Positions 35,209 to 47,949 of a DNA stretch of 64,000 bases are shown here, piece by piece. A program made the position numbers and the translations under genes. Numbering within the stretch: position 1 is the stretch's first letter; each line of letters begins with the position of its first letter. The DNA comes from Nageia nagi (Eukaryota; Pinophyta), in the NCBI GenBank assembly GCA_050084985.1, contig JBITNC010000001.1:196850001-196914000 (forward strand), in the 5' to 3' direction. The notes below the pieces were generated by a model that made no database searches, was not told the DNA's origin, and was given only the letters and a program-made list of their open reading frames with translations.

Positions 35209-38200
35209 ATGGCAGAAGACGGGAGGCTGAAGGTGGAAAGATTTAATGGGCAAGGTTTTCAGTTTTGGAAAATGCAAATGGAATACTACCTCTACCAAAA
35301 GGATCTCTATCAACCTCTAGAAGATAAGAGTAAGAAACCTACTACTATGAGTGATAGAGAATGGAACTTGTTGGATAGAAAGGCTTTGGGAGCTATAAGA
35401 CTTTGTTTAAATTCTAGTGTAGCTTTCAATATTTCCAATGAAACAACCACTAAAGGTGTAATGGATAAACTTGCTAAAATGTATGAAAAACCATCCACCT
35501 CAAACAAAGTATACTTAATGAAGAAATTGTTTAACATGAAGATGAATGAAGGTAGTTCAGTTCAAGACCATGTTAATGAATTTAACACAGTCACAAATCA
35601 ATTAACTTTAGTAAAAATAGAATTTGAAGATGAAGTAAGAGCTTTATTAATTCTATGTTCACTTCCAGATAGTTGGAATAGCTTTGTTATGGCTATTAGT
35701 AATTCTTCTTCTAATGCAAAATTGATCTTTGATGAAGTTGTTGGAACAATTCTAAGTGAGGACATGAGGAGAAAGTCCACAGGAGAATGCTCCAATGCTG
35801 CTCTCATAGTAGAGGCAAGAGGAAGATCAAAGGAAAGAAGGAGAAGCAAGTCAAGAAGCAAATCGCAAGGAAGGTCAAAATCAAAAGGTAAAACTAAATT
35901 GGAATGTTGGCATTGTGGTAAAAAGGGTCACATTAAAAGAGATTGTTGGAATAGGAAAGGAAATGAAAGTAGTAATAATAATGAAAGCACAAGTAACCAA
36001 GAGGCAAATATTGTTGGTGAATTAATTCAAGATGCTTTAATCATGTCTTATGAAATGAATGGTGATTATTGGGTTCTTAATTCGGGTGCTTCATATCATG
36101 CTACTCCAAATAAGAACTATTTTTCAAATTACACACATGGTGACTTTGGTCAAGTATTATTAGGTAATGAACACCCATGCAAGATTGTTGGTATTGGCAA
36201 TATAACAATGAAATTACCTAATGGAACACAATGGACTCTTAATGAAGCTAGACACATTCCGGATCTTAAAAGAAATCTTATATCAATAAGTAAATTGGAT
36301 AAGGAGGGCTATGTGATGACATTTGGGGATGCTAGTTGGAAAGTAACTAAAGGTTAAATGGTATTTGCAAAGGGAAATTTGGTGGGGTCTCTTTATTTGC
36401 TCACAAATGTCTTTGATTATTCATTGAATCTTGTTTCAATAGGCAATGATACATCACTATGGCATAATAGACTTGGACATATGAGTGAGAAAGGTATGAA
36501 AATGTTACACTCTAATGGTTCACTCCCTAATCTTAAAGAAGTTGATTTAGGATTTTGTGAAGATTGTGTGTATGGAAAACAAAAAAGGGTTAATTTTCTT
36601 AAAGTTGGCAATGAAAAGAAGAGTCACAAATTAGAGCTTGTTCATACAGATGTGTGGGGTCCTGCACAGGTTTGCTCACTTGGAGGCTCATCTTATTTTG
36701 TCACTTTTATTGATGATTGTACTAGAAAGACATGGGTATACTGTATTAAAAAGAAATCTGATGTGTTTGAAACATTTAAGAGGTGGAAGGCATTGGTTGA
36801 GAATGAAACTAATTCTAAGTTGAAATGTCTTAAGTCCAATAATGGTGGGGAATTTTTCAATAATGAGTTTGATTCATTTTGTTCACACAATGGCATTAGA
36901 AGGATTAAGGTGGTCCCTAGAACTCCACAGGAAAATGGGGTTGCAGAGAGAATGAATAGGACTATCTTAGAAAGGGCTAGAAGTATGAGGATACATGCTG
37001 GGTTTCCTTTGAATCTTTGGGCTGATGCTATTGACACTGCTATTTACTTGATTAACAAGGGTCCATCTATGGCTTTAGATGGAGGCATTCCAGAGGAGAT
37101 GTGGACAGGTAAAAAGGTGAATTACTCATTCTTGAGAGTCTTTGGTTGTGAGGCTTTTGCACATGTTGATAAAGAGGATAGAAAGAAACTTGATGCAAAA
37201 TCACAAAAATGCTATCTTGTTGGATATGGTGTTAATGATTTGGGATATAGGTTATGAGATGTTGATAACCATAAAATCATTAGAAGTAGAGATGTTGTAT
37301 TCAATGAGAAAAGCATGTATAAAGATAGATTGCAAAAGGTTGAGGAACCTAAGTTTGTATCTCTAGAAGATGTTGATCAATATAAGGATCCTGTTAATAA
37401 TAATGATCAAGCACCTCCACCACAAACACCTCAAACTTTGTCACTAAGAAGATCCTCAAGGATTAGTAAACCTCCTGAATGATACTCTCCTACTCTTTAT
37501 CATATTCTTTATAATGGTGGTGAACCTAAATGTTTTGATGAAGCTATGCAGGGTGATACACAGATTAAGTGGAAGCATGCTATGAAGGAGGAGATGGACT
37601 CCTTACTCAAGAATCAGACTTGGAGTTTGGTTGAGCTTCCAGAGGGTAAGAAGGCACTTACTAACAAATGGGTGTACAGGATAAAGGAGGAGGTAGATGG
37701 GTGACAAAGGTATAAGGCAAGACTTGTGGTAAAAGGTTTTGAATAGAAAAAAGGTATAGATTATGATGAGATCTTTTCTCCAGTTGTTAAAATGACCTCA
37801 ATTAGAGCAATATTGAGTCTTGTTGCTACTAAAAACTTGTTTCTTGAACAATTGGATGTAAAGACATCTTTCCTTCATGGGGATTTGGAGGAGGATATTT
37901 ATATGCGTCAACCCGAAGGTTTTGAGGTCAAAGGTAAAGAAGGGTATGTATGTAAATTGGAAAAGAGCTTGTACGGTTTGAAGCAAGCACCTAGGCAATG
38001 GTATCATAAGTTTGACACTTTCATGATAATAAATAAATTTGTAAGATGTCAATCTGATCATTGTGTGTATGTAAAGAAGACAACAAATGGCAAGTATGTA
38101 ATCTTGCTTTTATATGTGGATGATATGTTGGTAGTAGGATCTAGTATGCAAGATATTGTTGATCTTAAGGAAAAGTTGGCTAATACTTTTGAAATGAAGG

Positions 38201-39075
38201 ATTTGGGTGAAGCTAAACAAATACTTGGAATGAAAATAACAAGAGATAAACAAAACCACTTGCTTAGACTAAGTCAAGAAAACTATATTGATAAAATTCT
38301 TAAAAGGTTCAATATGAATAATGCAAAATCTATAACTACACCATTGGCAAAGCATTTTAAACTCACCAAACATTTAAGTCCTAAGACAGATAAGGAAAAG
38401 GAGTACATGACTAAAGTTCCCTATACTTCGATGGTTGGGAGTTTAATGTATGCAATGGTGTGCACTAGACCAGATATAGCACAAGTAGTGGGAGTGGTTA
38501 GTAGATTCATGAATAATCCAGGAAAAGGGCATTGGGAAGCAGTTAAATGGATCCTTAGGTATTTAAAGGGTACTTCTCATTACTCTTTATGTTTTGGTGG
38601 ATCTAATTCTTGTTTGCAAGGTTATGTTGACTCTGACATGGCAGGTGATATAGATGGTGGGAGAAGCACTACAGGATATGTGTTTACCATTGGAGGTACA
38701 GCGATGAGTTGGATTTCAAAACTCCAACAAGTTGTGGCTCTCTCCACTACTGAGGTAGAGTATGTTGCGATCACGGAGGCAAGTAAAGAATTGATTTGGT
38801 TGAAGACATTGATGGAGGAATTGGGAAAGGTGCAAGAGTATGAGAAGCTATGAAGCGATAGCCAGAGTACTATTCATCTTGCAAAGAACTTAGCCTACCA
38901 TTCAAGAACCAAGCATATTAAATTGAGGTACCACTTCATCAGGACAGCGTTGGAGGATGGTTTAGTTAGTTTGGGGAAGATTCACACGTCTCAAAATCTT
39001 GCGGACATGTTCACTAAAGTTGTTACAAAGGAGAAGTTGGGCTCTTGCTCAACTTGGATTGGTCTTAAGGAGTAA
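35209..39075 (+). pseudogene. element E gag-pol, single frame with six stops
   Basis: Starts at ATG 35209 (MAEDGRLKVERF, a typical copia Gag start) rather than the earlier in-frame ATG 35164. One frame runs 1289 codons to TAA 39073-39075 without an indel. Order: Gag (UBN2-type) to ~35800; Arg/Ser/Lys-rich stretch; zinc knuckle CWHCGKKGHIKRDC at 35905-35946; protease LNSGAS (AAT at 36079 where catalytic Asp is usual); pre-integrase HNRLGH and CEDC; integrase Asp at 36649, second catalytic position Asn (AAT 36838), Glu at 36931; reverse transcriptase with intact YVDD (38113-38124); RNase H GYVDSD and STTEVEY, ending near 39000. Stops: TAA 36355, TGA 37255, TGA 37480, TGA 37702, TAG 37744, TGA 38851. 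Five of the six are explicable as C-to-T or G-to-A changes. Confidence 0.95.
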
Positions 39076-39124
39076 AGGCCAAGATGAGAAGCTTTTGACC
39101 CTTGTTGCAGAGGAAGAAGTCTCC

Positions 39125-39135
39125 AAGTGGGAGAT
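39125..39135 (+). other. polypurine tract of element E
   Basis: AAGTGGGAGAT immediately before the 3' LTR; expected plus-strand primer site. Confidence 0.85.
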
Positions 39136-39702
39136 TGTTAGAAAATGGAGACTACAACTGGCTAAAAAAATAGAGAGCAGTTTCTTTCTCATTTAACACC
39201 AAATTTCAATTACCAAGGAGCCATGACACCTATTTATCAGTTATAGAAGGGTTGGGGGTTACCTAATGACCTTCCAGATCCAACTTGGGTTTAAGTTGGG
39301 TTGGTTTGTACCTATAAATGAGAGGCTTGAGTTGAGGCATATAGATGTAGTTTTGACAGCAATTGTGAAGTAGATTGTGATTGTAGTTTGATGTCTTATG
39401 TAGATATTATGTGAGAGAGATTGTAGTGAGGCTTTGTTGTAACTCCAAAGTGAAGGTTGTAGCAAGATTATGCTACTAGTTTGTTGCTTGGAGGACTTGA
39501 AGAATGATATGCAAAAGGGTTGAAAGCTTCTCTGTGGATGTAGCCTACACTGGGTGAACCACGTTATCTCTTGTGTCTCTCTTGTGTGATTGATGTTCAT
39601 GGTTGTTTGATTTCAATAGTATGCTTAAATGTTATTTATTTTTTCCAAGGACCAAAAGAATTATGAATTCTCTTACTTATATAAACTTATTAAATCCTAA
39701 CA
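39136..39702 (+). repeat. 3' LTR of element E
   Basis: 567 bp, collinear with 34564-35130 without gaps. Followed by target duplication ATTCC at 39703-39707. Confidence 0.97.
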
Positions 39703-39707
39703 ATTCC

Positions 39708-40897
39708 CTCATATATGATGAGCAGAAAACCATCATGCAAGAACTATAAAGGTGATTTAGAACTATTATTGAAGTCTAATTTTGGTTTAGTGCATGTGGA
39801 TCTCTTTGGGATGGGGTCAACTACAATAACTCAAGAGTAACCTCCTTATGAGGCTTTCTTACCTTTGACCATAATAATAATCTATACTTACATTTGAGAA
39901 AAATAGTTTTGAATTTTATATCTCTTTTGAAATATCTAAATAAATCTTGTATAGAAAATTATCAAAAATGGTGCCCAAGGAAATTCTTACAAAGGACTAC
40001 AGCTAAAAATCCATGTACTTATTAAGCTTGAGGATAAATTAATACTTGCAAGATTAAAGGTAAAAAAGAAAATTTTGCTTGCAGATATTCCAAATGATGC
40101 TCTAGTTGCAACCTTAAAATTTTACACTTGATTAAAAAAATGATTTCACCTTGTTGGGTATATGATGTCAAATGCTATAGGGAAAGAGTAACCAAGTTTA
40201 TTATTTATTTGATTCATTAAGGATAAAAATACCAATGCAAACAAATGTTTTATACCATTAATTTACATGTGACCTTTAATAATCATGTGCTTTACATAGA
40301 AAAGTACATCAACTAAATGACAAGTTGTAATGTTAATCTAAACAACAACACTTAAATACTCTCAACTTGTCGCTCCATCCCACATTTTGATTTTAATATT
40401 TGTTATGTTCATTTAATATTTTTTATTTATAAGAATTATTGATAAGTTCAATTTGTTGTTGGTAAAATAAATAAACTTTTGTGTTAAATTAAAATGTTTC
40501 ATTTTAACCTAGACTAGGAAAATTTTGCATATGAGCAACTATGAAGCAAAGGAATAAGTACATTCTAATTCATACCACTATTAAACCAATGGCTTTATTT
40601 GCAATCTGTAATACTTATTTTTATATAAAGCAAGCACCTACTATTATAGTATCAAATAGGGTACAAATTTGAAGGTCATCTTTACAAATCTTCTAATTCT
40701 TCTTCTCTTATTGATTTAGTATGGCATAAAGTTGCCACACATGATATGCATATAAGAAGAATACTTGCAAAGGTTATTGAATTTTATTTGAAACTAATCA
40801 ATTATATTTCTAAAACCACTTAATGGTACCCAAATCATGCTTATTTTATGTATATCTTGTAATCATTGTATTCCATAAGATTGTATTTTTATCCTTC
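39708..40897. other. spacer between elements E and C
   Basis: No coding pattern, repeat or RNA gene recognised. Confidence 0.4.
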
Positions 40898-40902
40898 ATT
40901 TT

Positions 40903-41458
40903 TGAGATAAATGAGCCTAATAGACTAAAATTCTCTTCTACTAAGATCTCAATAAATCTCACTAAAACATTAACATAATAGCATAAGAAAATATCCAATC
41001 TCACAAACTTAACACCAATAAAAATTGGTTCCTTCAACCATGGGATTACAACCACTAATCTAAGATCTTTATTCTTAAGATGTACTCTTTTACAACAACT
41101 CTTCCTACTTCTCCTAACAACCCTAAAGCATAAAAAAACTACAAACTTGAGTGAGTAATCTCAAGGATTAAAAACTCTATTTATAGTCCTAAATCCTCCA
41201 TTGGATCAATCTTTTAACCATTGTATAAATTCATGTCATGCATCACTCTTTTGCCCAAGGAGCATGTCCATGATATGGAGTGTAGGATAAGTTACATTAT
41301 TTTATTCATAAATATAGAAAAGGTATCTAAGGATAATTTTAAGTATTAGTGAATTTACATTACATTATTAACTAAATACTTAATATATATAGGATACCTT
41401 TAAGTATTAAGTGAATTACATTAATAGACTTTACAATAATGCATTATACATTCCAACA
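40903..41458 (-). repeat. 3' LTR of element C
   Basis: Minus-strand start TGTTGGAATGTATAATG at 41458. TATA box CTATAAATAG at 41177-41186 (minus). Collinear with 52114-52670. Open frames inside (for example 40846-41055) are LTR sequence. Confidence 0.9.
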
Positions 41459-41467
41459 CTCCACCTT
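41459..41467 (-). other. polypurine tract of element C
   Basis: Minus strand AAGGTGGAG directly before the LTR start. Confidence 0.75.
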
Positions 41468-42057
41468 AGTACAATATGGGATAGAGCGAAGAGAAGAAAG
41501 AAAGAGTAAGAGAGAGTTCTCCTCCTTAAATATACAATCAAATATGATAACATTACATCTTTGAAAAATAAGCAAGAGCTTAGATTGAGGCTCATTACAA
41601 TACCATTTGATAAAATTGTTTACAATACAATCATTAATCATAACTAGTTTGACTGTACAAAGTAGTCATTCAACAAAAGTTGAAATGATGAGCCTCCATG
41701 AGCCTTCCCACTCAAATTAGATAACCTACACTCTCAAAAAGAAACCTAAAAGCTATAAGTAGCTCATAAAAAAGATCAATTAAATGCATCATATAAATAT
41801 TCATATCAACATAAGATAAATAAATCAATTAATTCCATCCATAAATTCATCAATGGTGCACCATAAGTCATCACGAAGATGCCAAGCCAATACTCATAGT
41901 CACATGTTATATAAAAATATGTTTTGATCAACATTAAAAAAAATAAAGTATAAGCACATATGATTTCCTCACATATGGATAACCAAAGAATTTCAAAATG
42001 CACATATTGATTCCTCACATATTGATAACTAAAATAGTACTAGTATAAGCCAAAATG

Positions 42058-42235
42058 TAGCACTAGTTCCTTACATGGAGCAAACTAATCATAAAGGTGT
42101 ACATCATTTGCTCAAAAAATGTACAAATAGTTTCTCACATGGAGTGAACTAACTATAAAGGTGTACATCATATGCTAGAAAAATATACGACTAGTTCCTC
42201 ACATGAAGCAAATTTACCATAAAGGTGTACATAAT
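42058..42235 (-). repeat. ~60-bp tandem repeat in the 3' noncoding region of C
   Basis: Three units of CTAGTTCCTCACATGGAGC plus CATAAAGGTGTACATCAT (plus-strand reading). It lies between the RNase H end and the purine tract; similar units sit at the same place in B. Confidence 0.75.
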
Positions 42236-42329
42236 GATCAACATTATATAGCTAAAATATCCACCTAGGGATCAATTTATCATCAAAAATATAAATTCAA
42301 AAAGAATTAAACCTTCACTTACCCTTGAG

Positions 42330-45170
42330 GGAAACTTTATCAACCCAATATATTCCCTAAGCTTATAGAACTAAGCTTCAAGAAGGAGCTTGGTAAACAA
42401 ATTAATGAAGTTTAGGACTAATGGAGAATACTGCAATTAAAGGATACCATACAAAACCTTATCCCTAATAAAGTGTTCTTGGATTTCAACATGTTTTATT
42501 CTTTTATGGAAAATATAATTCTTCACCAAAGTAATAGCTAACTAATTATCTAAAGAAATTTGAGATGGGAAAGCTTGCTCATACCCATAAAGGACTCTTT
42601 ACCTTCTATAATAAACCCTTCCAATTGATTCATGTAGATCTCTACATCTAAGTCACCATTGAGAAAAGCACTCTTAACATCAAGTTGAAAAACTTTTCAT
42701 CCTTGAATTATTAAAAGAGCAAGGATTAATTTGATGATATGCTACTTTACCATTGGAGCAAATAGTTTCTCATAATCAACTCCATATTTTGAGAAAAACA
42801 CTTAGCTACTAACCTTGCCTTGTATTTTTTAATTTCTCCAACTAAATTATATTTAACCTTGTAAATTCACTTATTACCAATCATATTTTATTCATTAAGA
42901 TAGGGAACCAAATATCAAATTTGATTTTTCATTAGATCCTCATACTTTACTTTAATTACTTCCATCCAATACTTGTGCTTTGAAGCTTCCTTGAATGATG
43001 AGGGCTCATTTTTGCTCTTTATTTTAGAAAATAAAGATTTATTTAAGATCATACTTCTTATTATCCCTTATGTTGGATAATATTTTTCATTATGTAACTT
43101 ATCCACACTGATATCCATCCATCTAGGTGCAACATAAGAGTCATCAAGATCATCAAGATCCTCATAATAAGTAGATTCCTCATGAGGAAGTTTATTGAAC
43201 TTTACATCCCTCAAGATGTACATTGGTCTAGAGGAAGGTGAGTAGAGCTTGTGGTCTCTATGTTTACTATCATAACCTACAAAGATGCACTTTTCAAATC
43301 TCTTATCCAACTTCTTTCTTTTCTTAGATATAATAAAGGCATAAGCATCATAACCAAAAATCCTAAAGTGATATATGTTAAGTTTCTTTTTTTTCCACAC
43401 CTCATTTGGATTTTTACCTTAAACTAATTTTGTAGGGAACCTATTTAGGGTTTAGATTGTAGTACTCAAAACATCACCCTATAAGAAACTAAGAAGGTTT
43501 ACCAACATGCACCTCACCATTTTCTAAATGGTTTTAATTCTTTCTTTCAGCCACATCATTTTCTTGAGGGGTGTTTGGCATAATATAAATTAAACTCATT
43601 GCTATTATATTCACCCCTATTAATAGATCTCAACTATTAATTTTTAAGCCAGATTGATTTTTAACCAAGACTTTGAAATATTTCAATATGTAAAAGGTTT
43701 GATCCTTATGCTTGAGTGGATAACCAAATGCATCCTTCTAAAGTTGTCAATGAAGGTCAAGACATAAGATGCTCCCTCAAGTTACTTAGTTAGAAATAAT
43801 TTGAATCAAATCTGAATGCATAATTTGAAGAGGTTATATTTCCCTTGTTATCTTATCTTTCTCAAATATTTTCTATTCATCTTACCTAGAATGCATTTCT
43901 TACAATGGCAAATTATAGGTGATATCAATGTCAAACCTTTCACAAGTTCTTATTTTTTTATAACTTGAATACTCTTATAGTTAATGTGGCACATCTTTGT
44001 TGGAGCTTGATCCATAATGTAAAGATCATATTTTACTAATCCTTCCACCAAAGTAGCAAGTCCTTTCTTCATGCACCAAGAGTGTCAGTACAACTCAAAT
44101 GAGTATCCTTTCCTTGGGCTTGCAACCTAAATTATGGAAAGAAGGTTCATACTAAGTTTAGATACATAAAGTATATTTTTAAGAATCTTTCCTTGCAATA
44201 ACACACTCTCAATACCTTGGACTACTTATGAAAATTTTCAAACTTAGCCTTTCCAAAACACATATGATTAGTGCACCCAAAGTCAATAATCCAATCATTC
44301 AAGAAAGTATGAGACTTGAAGAATAAGCATAGGCATTTCTTATTTTGCTTCTTACCATTAAAATTATTTTATTTTTTAGATACTTTTCCACCTTCATCTT
44401 TCTTTTTTTTGTAGCAATCAAATTCCTTGTGTTGATAGATGTCATAGAAATTACAATTTCCATCAAACTTCACTTTGGATTTTATTGACTTGTTGTTTCC
44501 ATTATGCTATTTGATTCCACCTTTATTGAAATCCTTTTCCAAAGAATGAGAAGACTTCTTTTGGTTATTGAACTTCTTTTTGAAGTGAGTCTTCATTGGT
44601 CCTAGTGCCACATAATGCTACTTAGAAGAGGGAATCAACAACTTTTTGTTAAGTGTTTTCTCTTATTTCAAGAGAAGTCTTGAAAGATTTTCCAAGGAGA
44701 ATACTTCTTCTTCATCATCAATCCTCATCTTAATAAATATCACTAAATGATAAATTATATGGAAAGGCTTTGAAGGATGATGAATACCATAACTTGGTTG
44801 TTGATCCAATTGCAATCACACCCTACAAGTTGGGTCCTAAGGTAAATAATCTTGTTTAGGTATATTGCCACACTTTTATTTTCCTCTTCATGTGATTGCA
44901 ATAAGTTTTGAAGAATGGTGAACCTGCTAGATAATTTGGTGTTGAGGTAAATTTTTTTTTAACTTGTACCAAGCTTCCATTGCAAAGTTTGAAGAAGAAA
45001 TCATGAGAAGGACTTCATATTAAATTATGCAAAAGATCATAGAGATTGTCAACTCATTCTTAGTGTTGTAAACCTCAAGTTCCTTCTCATTTGTTGAATT
45101 TTAACCTAAAGTACTCAACAAGGCATGCTTAAATTGTTAACCAATTTCATATTTGCAAAAAACTTTTAAT
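42330..45170 (-). pseudogene. element C gag-pol remnant, reverse transcriptase core deleted
   Basis: Minus strand, several frames. Gag near 44550-45150 (ALGPMKTHFKKKFNNQKK). Zinc knuckle near 44410-44460 with its second Cys read as Tyr (CNFYDIYQHKEFDC). Protease NDWIIDFGCTNHM near 44285-44310, where the DSG triad reads DFG. Integrase FIDNF near 43770. Integrase C-terminal part open 43400-43068 (FRIFGYDAYAF, KKLDKRFEKCIFVGYD). Reverse transcriptase start near 42780-42980 (EASKHKYWMEVIKVKYEDL, KYKARLVAK). After a frame with YMNQ-like similarity near 42630 the reading jumps to the RNase H end (about 42480-42330, NLFTKLLLEA), so the palm with YVDD is missing. Confidence 0.8.
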
Positions 45171-45220
45171 TATATCATATAATTCCAACTTTTATCAGTG
45201 GCAACCAAGACCCAAAGCAG

Positions 45221-45660
45221 CATCTTATCATCTTTAAAGAGGAGAGCTTATTGAAATTAGGGTCAAAGGAGAAATTGATACCCAAATATTTTCCAAGGAG
45301 TCTAAAAGGTGATGCTAGTCAATGGTTTTATAATTTTCTTAGACATTCAATTGATTCTTTCAATTCATTAGCCAAAGTATTCATAGGATAATACAAGCAT
45401 AATATCAAAGAATAAGGAAAAGTTACATAATTATGTGCCATGAGATAAGGGAACAACAAAGCCCTAGAGAAATATATTCCATGGTTCAAAAAGGTATGGC
45501 AATCTATTCATAAATTAGATGAACATGAAATTTGTGGCATATTTAGAGATTTTCCTATCATCAATTTGCATGCTTTGAGTAACAAGAATGTTGGATTTGG
45601 TGTATTGATATAAGAGTTATAGCAAAAAGAAAAAGTTTTTCTTGAGTAAGGGGAGCTCAA
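45221..45660 (+). pseudogene. element D gag fragment
   Basis: Reads LLKLGSKEKLIPKYFPRSL, then GDASQWFYNFLRHSIDSFN and SLAKVFI. This is the Retrotrans_gag pattern ('W...L......+W..F...F'). Stops follow, and a second stretch reads WFKKVWQSIHKLDEHEICG. Confidence 0.7.
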
Positions 45661-46080
45661 GTACACATACACTCCTTACAATAATGAGAATAGAAGGACA
45701 TATACCAAAAATGAGGAGAAGATGGTGCACATGGCTCATACACTTGCCTCTCCACCTGAATTGCAAAGATCTACCACCATAAAAGACTTAAGGTACACCT
45801 TTCCAATTTAGCCAAGGTTTATTATGAGGGATATGATGAAAAGGGGATTATTATAGCCATTGGAAAATATGGCTCAATATGATAATGTTCATATAGGGAA
45901 ATTGAATGCTTAATGTACATATCACCAAATAAAAGGTCATGTTATAAATTATTTTAAAGCATTGGAGGCAACAATTTTGGATCTCATTACCAAAGGAAAA
46001 TATCAAATTGATCAAATAGATTCAAATCAGGGGATGATAGTGAATACAGTTTTAGCTGATAAAGGGGTTTATACTAGGTT

Positions 46081-46510
46081 ATGAAGAGGGCATCTAATAC
46101 ATGCCCCAAATCTGGTTACCACAAAGCAAGTATCCCACCTAATCTAAAGACATATAGTATGATTAAGAAATTAAAAACTACTCATACTAAGATTAGTTTG
46201 TATGATCTTATATCCACATTTGAAATACATAGAGAGATCTTATATGCCTTATTCAAAAAAGAGATAGTCCCTACAAATATGTATGCTACTATGTTTTCTA
46301 AAAAGCTTAAGTATATTAAGGAATGTGATGCTATTTTTTTTAAATCTGAAAAGCTTAATAAGGTACTTCTTAATTAATGCTTAACTTTGTATATCACACC
46401 TATGATATATGGATGGGAAATAAAATAACTTTGGTAGATAATGAATCAATTTTTAATGTGCATTCTCATAAGTTTTTTATCCAATTTCAAGAAAAGGGTG
46501 TAGAAATGCC
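46081..46510 (+). pseudogene. element D protease region
   Basis: An open stretch of 98 codons from ATG 46081 ends in Lys/Leu-rich sequence. It contains ISLYDLISTFEIHREIL, typical of the segment ahead of the Tat protease. A later frame (about 46432-46465) gives LVDNESIFNV, close to the retropepsin 'L.D.GSS.N' motif with Gly replaced by Glu. The polymerase part of reverse transcriptase that should follow is absent: the reading passes straight to its C-terminal end at 46519. Confidence 0.65.
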
Positions 46511-46518
46511 TCCAAAGA

Positions 46519-46996
46519 ATGCCTAATCCAAAAAATCTTAAACAATTAAGGAGTCTTCAAGGCAAGATAAATTTGGTAAGAAGATTCATTTCTCAACTTG
46601 GAGATAAATATAAGCCCTTTACTCATTTGCTGAAAAAGGATGTCAACTTTGTGTGGGATGAAAAATGTCAAAAGGCTTTTGAAGATATCAAAAAAATACT
46701 TGTTAAATCCTCCTATCCTAGTGCCTATGGACTTTTCAAAGACAACCTATTTGTATATATCAACCACACTATATGCCTTGGGGGAAATGTTGTGTCAAAA
46801 GGATGGTGAGAAAAAAGAAAGGAAAATTTATTACCTTAGAAAAATTCTTATTCATTATGAAATTAGATATACTCGTATGGAAAAGCTTTACTTTGGTATT
46901 ATTTTTGTCGTAGAAAAATTGAGGTACTATCTTTTGTATTGCACTACATTTGTTATTAGCCTAGTTAACCCATTGAAATATCTTATGGAAAAGTAG
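46519..46996 (+). pseudogene. element D reverse transcriptase end and first RNase H
   Basis: Open 46519-46809: MPNPKNLKQLRSLQGKINLV, RRFI, KPFTHLLKKDVNFVWDEKCQ and AFEDIKK, the connection between reverse transcriptase and RNase H in gypsy elements. A frameshift near 46770 moves to the frame open to 46996: ALGEMLCQKD, then YTRMEKLYFGIIFVVEKLRY (RNase H). The YVDD palm is missing. Confidence 0.8.
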
Positions 46997-47284
46997 CATT
47001 TATCAAGTAAGGTAGCAAAATGGCTAATATTGTTACAAGAATTTGATATCAATGTGGTAAAATAATACTTCATGAAAGATTAGGCCATTGCAAATTTAAT
47101 AGTTGAGTTATCTCTGAATGACGAAGCAATAATCTATGAAAAAATTCTAATTGAATATGAGGATGGTCTACATCATCAATGACATGTAGACATATATGAA
47201 GTCCATTAATGACATGATTTTAATGAGATATCAATCCCAAATTAATATGTATGGTGCATAGAGGATGAACCAACTGCTTGGACA

Positions 47285-47575
47285 TTGTAATTTGATAGAT
47301 CCAAGTGCTCTTATGGAGTGGGGGTAGGTATTATATTGGTTTCTCCTACAAATGAGGTCCCCATGGCTTACAATCTTGACTTCAAATGCACAAATAATAT
47401 GGAAAAATATGAAGCTTTGATTTTACTTCTAAAAGCTATTATGATATTGAAAATAAAATATTTAGAGATTTATGGCAATTCACAACTTGTAATTAACCAA
47501 GTACAAAATATCTTTGATACAAAGGATGAGAAATTGAGGCCCTATAAGATAATGGTGAATGATTTGTTGGATTAG
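47285..47575 (+). pseudogene. element D second (archaeal-type) RNase H
   Basis: FDRSKCSYGVGVGIILVSP, then CTNNMEKYEALILLLKA, YLEIYGNSQLVINQVQN and DEKLRPYKIMVNDLLD. This matches the RVT_3-type RNase H found only in the Tat lineage of plant gypsy elements. The catalytic 'GDSQL' Asp reads Asn (AAT at 47477-47479). The frame from 47318 is open for 85 codons. Confidence 0.8.
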
Positions 47576-47949
47576 TTTGATAGATATACTATTTAGAATA
47601 TCCCATGAACTAATAACAAATATGCAAATACCATAGAAAGTGTAGCTTCTCTTGCACCAATTGAGATAGAGGATGAAGAGATAATTCTAAAAATATGTAG
47701 GCTTTATACATCTTTCTATATTGAAGATATGCATGAAATATAGATCTATCTTATTACTGAAGAAAATGATTTCCAAAAATTGGTATTTTGACATTTATAA
47801 TTATTTGAAAAATCAAATAATTTTTGATGATTATGATAAAAATGAAAATGTGAAATTAAATAGGACTTCTATCAAGTATGTAATCATTAGTAAGGTATTG
47901 CATAGAAGGTATTTTGATGGTCTTTACTAAGATATCTCATACATCATGA

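Larger units (their letters stand above)
34564..39702 (+). mobile_element. Ty1/copia LTR retrotransposon E, structurally complete
   Basis: 5139 bp. Two 567-bp LTRs (TGTTAG...CTAACA), initiator tRNA-Met primer site, one gag-pol frame, and a purine tract. The target duplication ATTCC lies at 34559-34563 and 39703-39707. By eye the LTRs differ at about 20 of 567 positions with no gaps (about 3.5%), mostly transitions, so this is the youngest datable insertion here. Six in-frame stops and altered catalytic residues make it non-autonomous. Confidence 0.97.

Noticed and set aside
40846-41055. 69-codon minus-strand open frame, similar to 52031-52375
   Set aside because: Both are LTR sequence of element C; similarity reflects the LTR pair, not a conserved gene.
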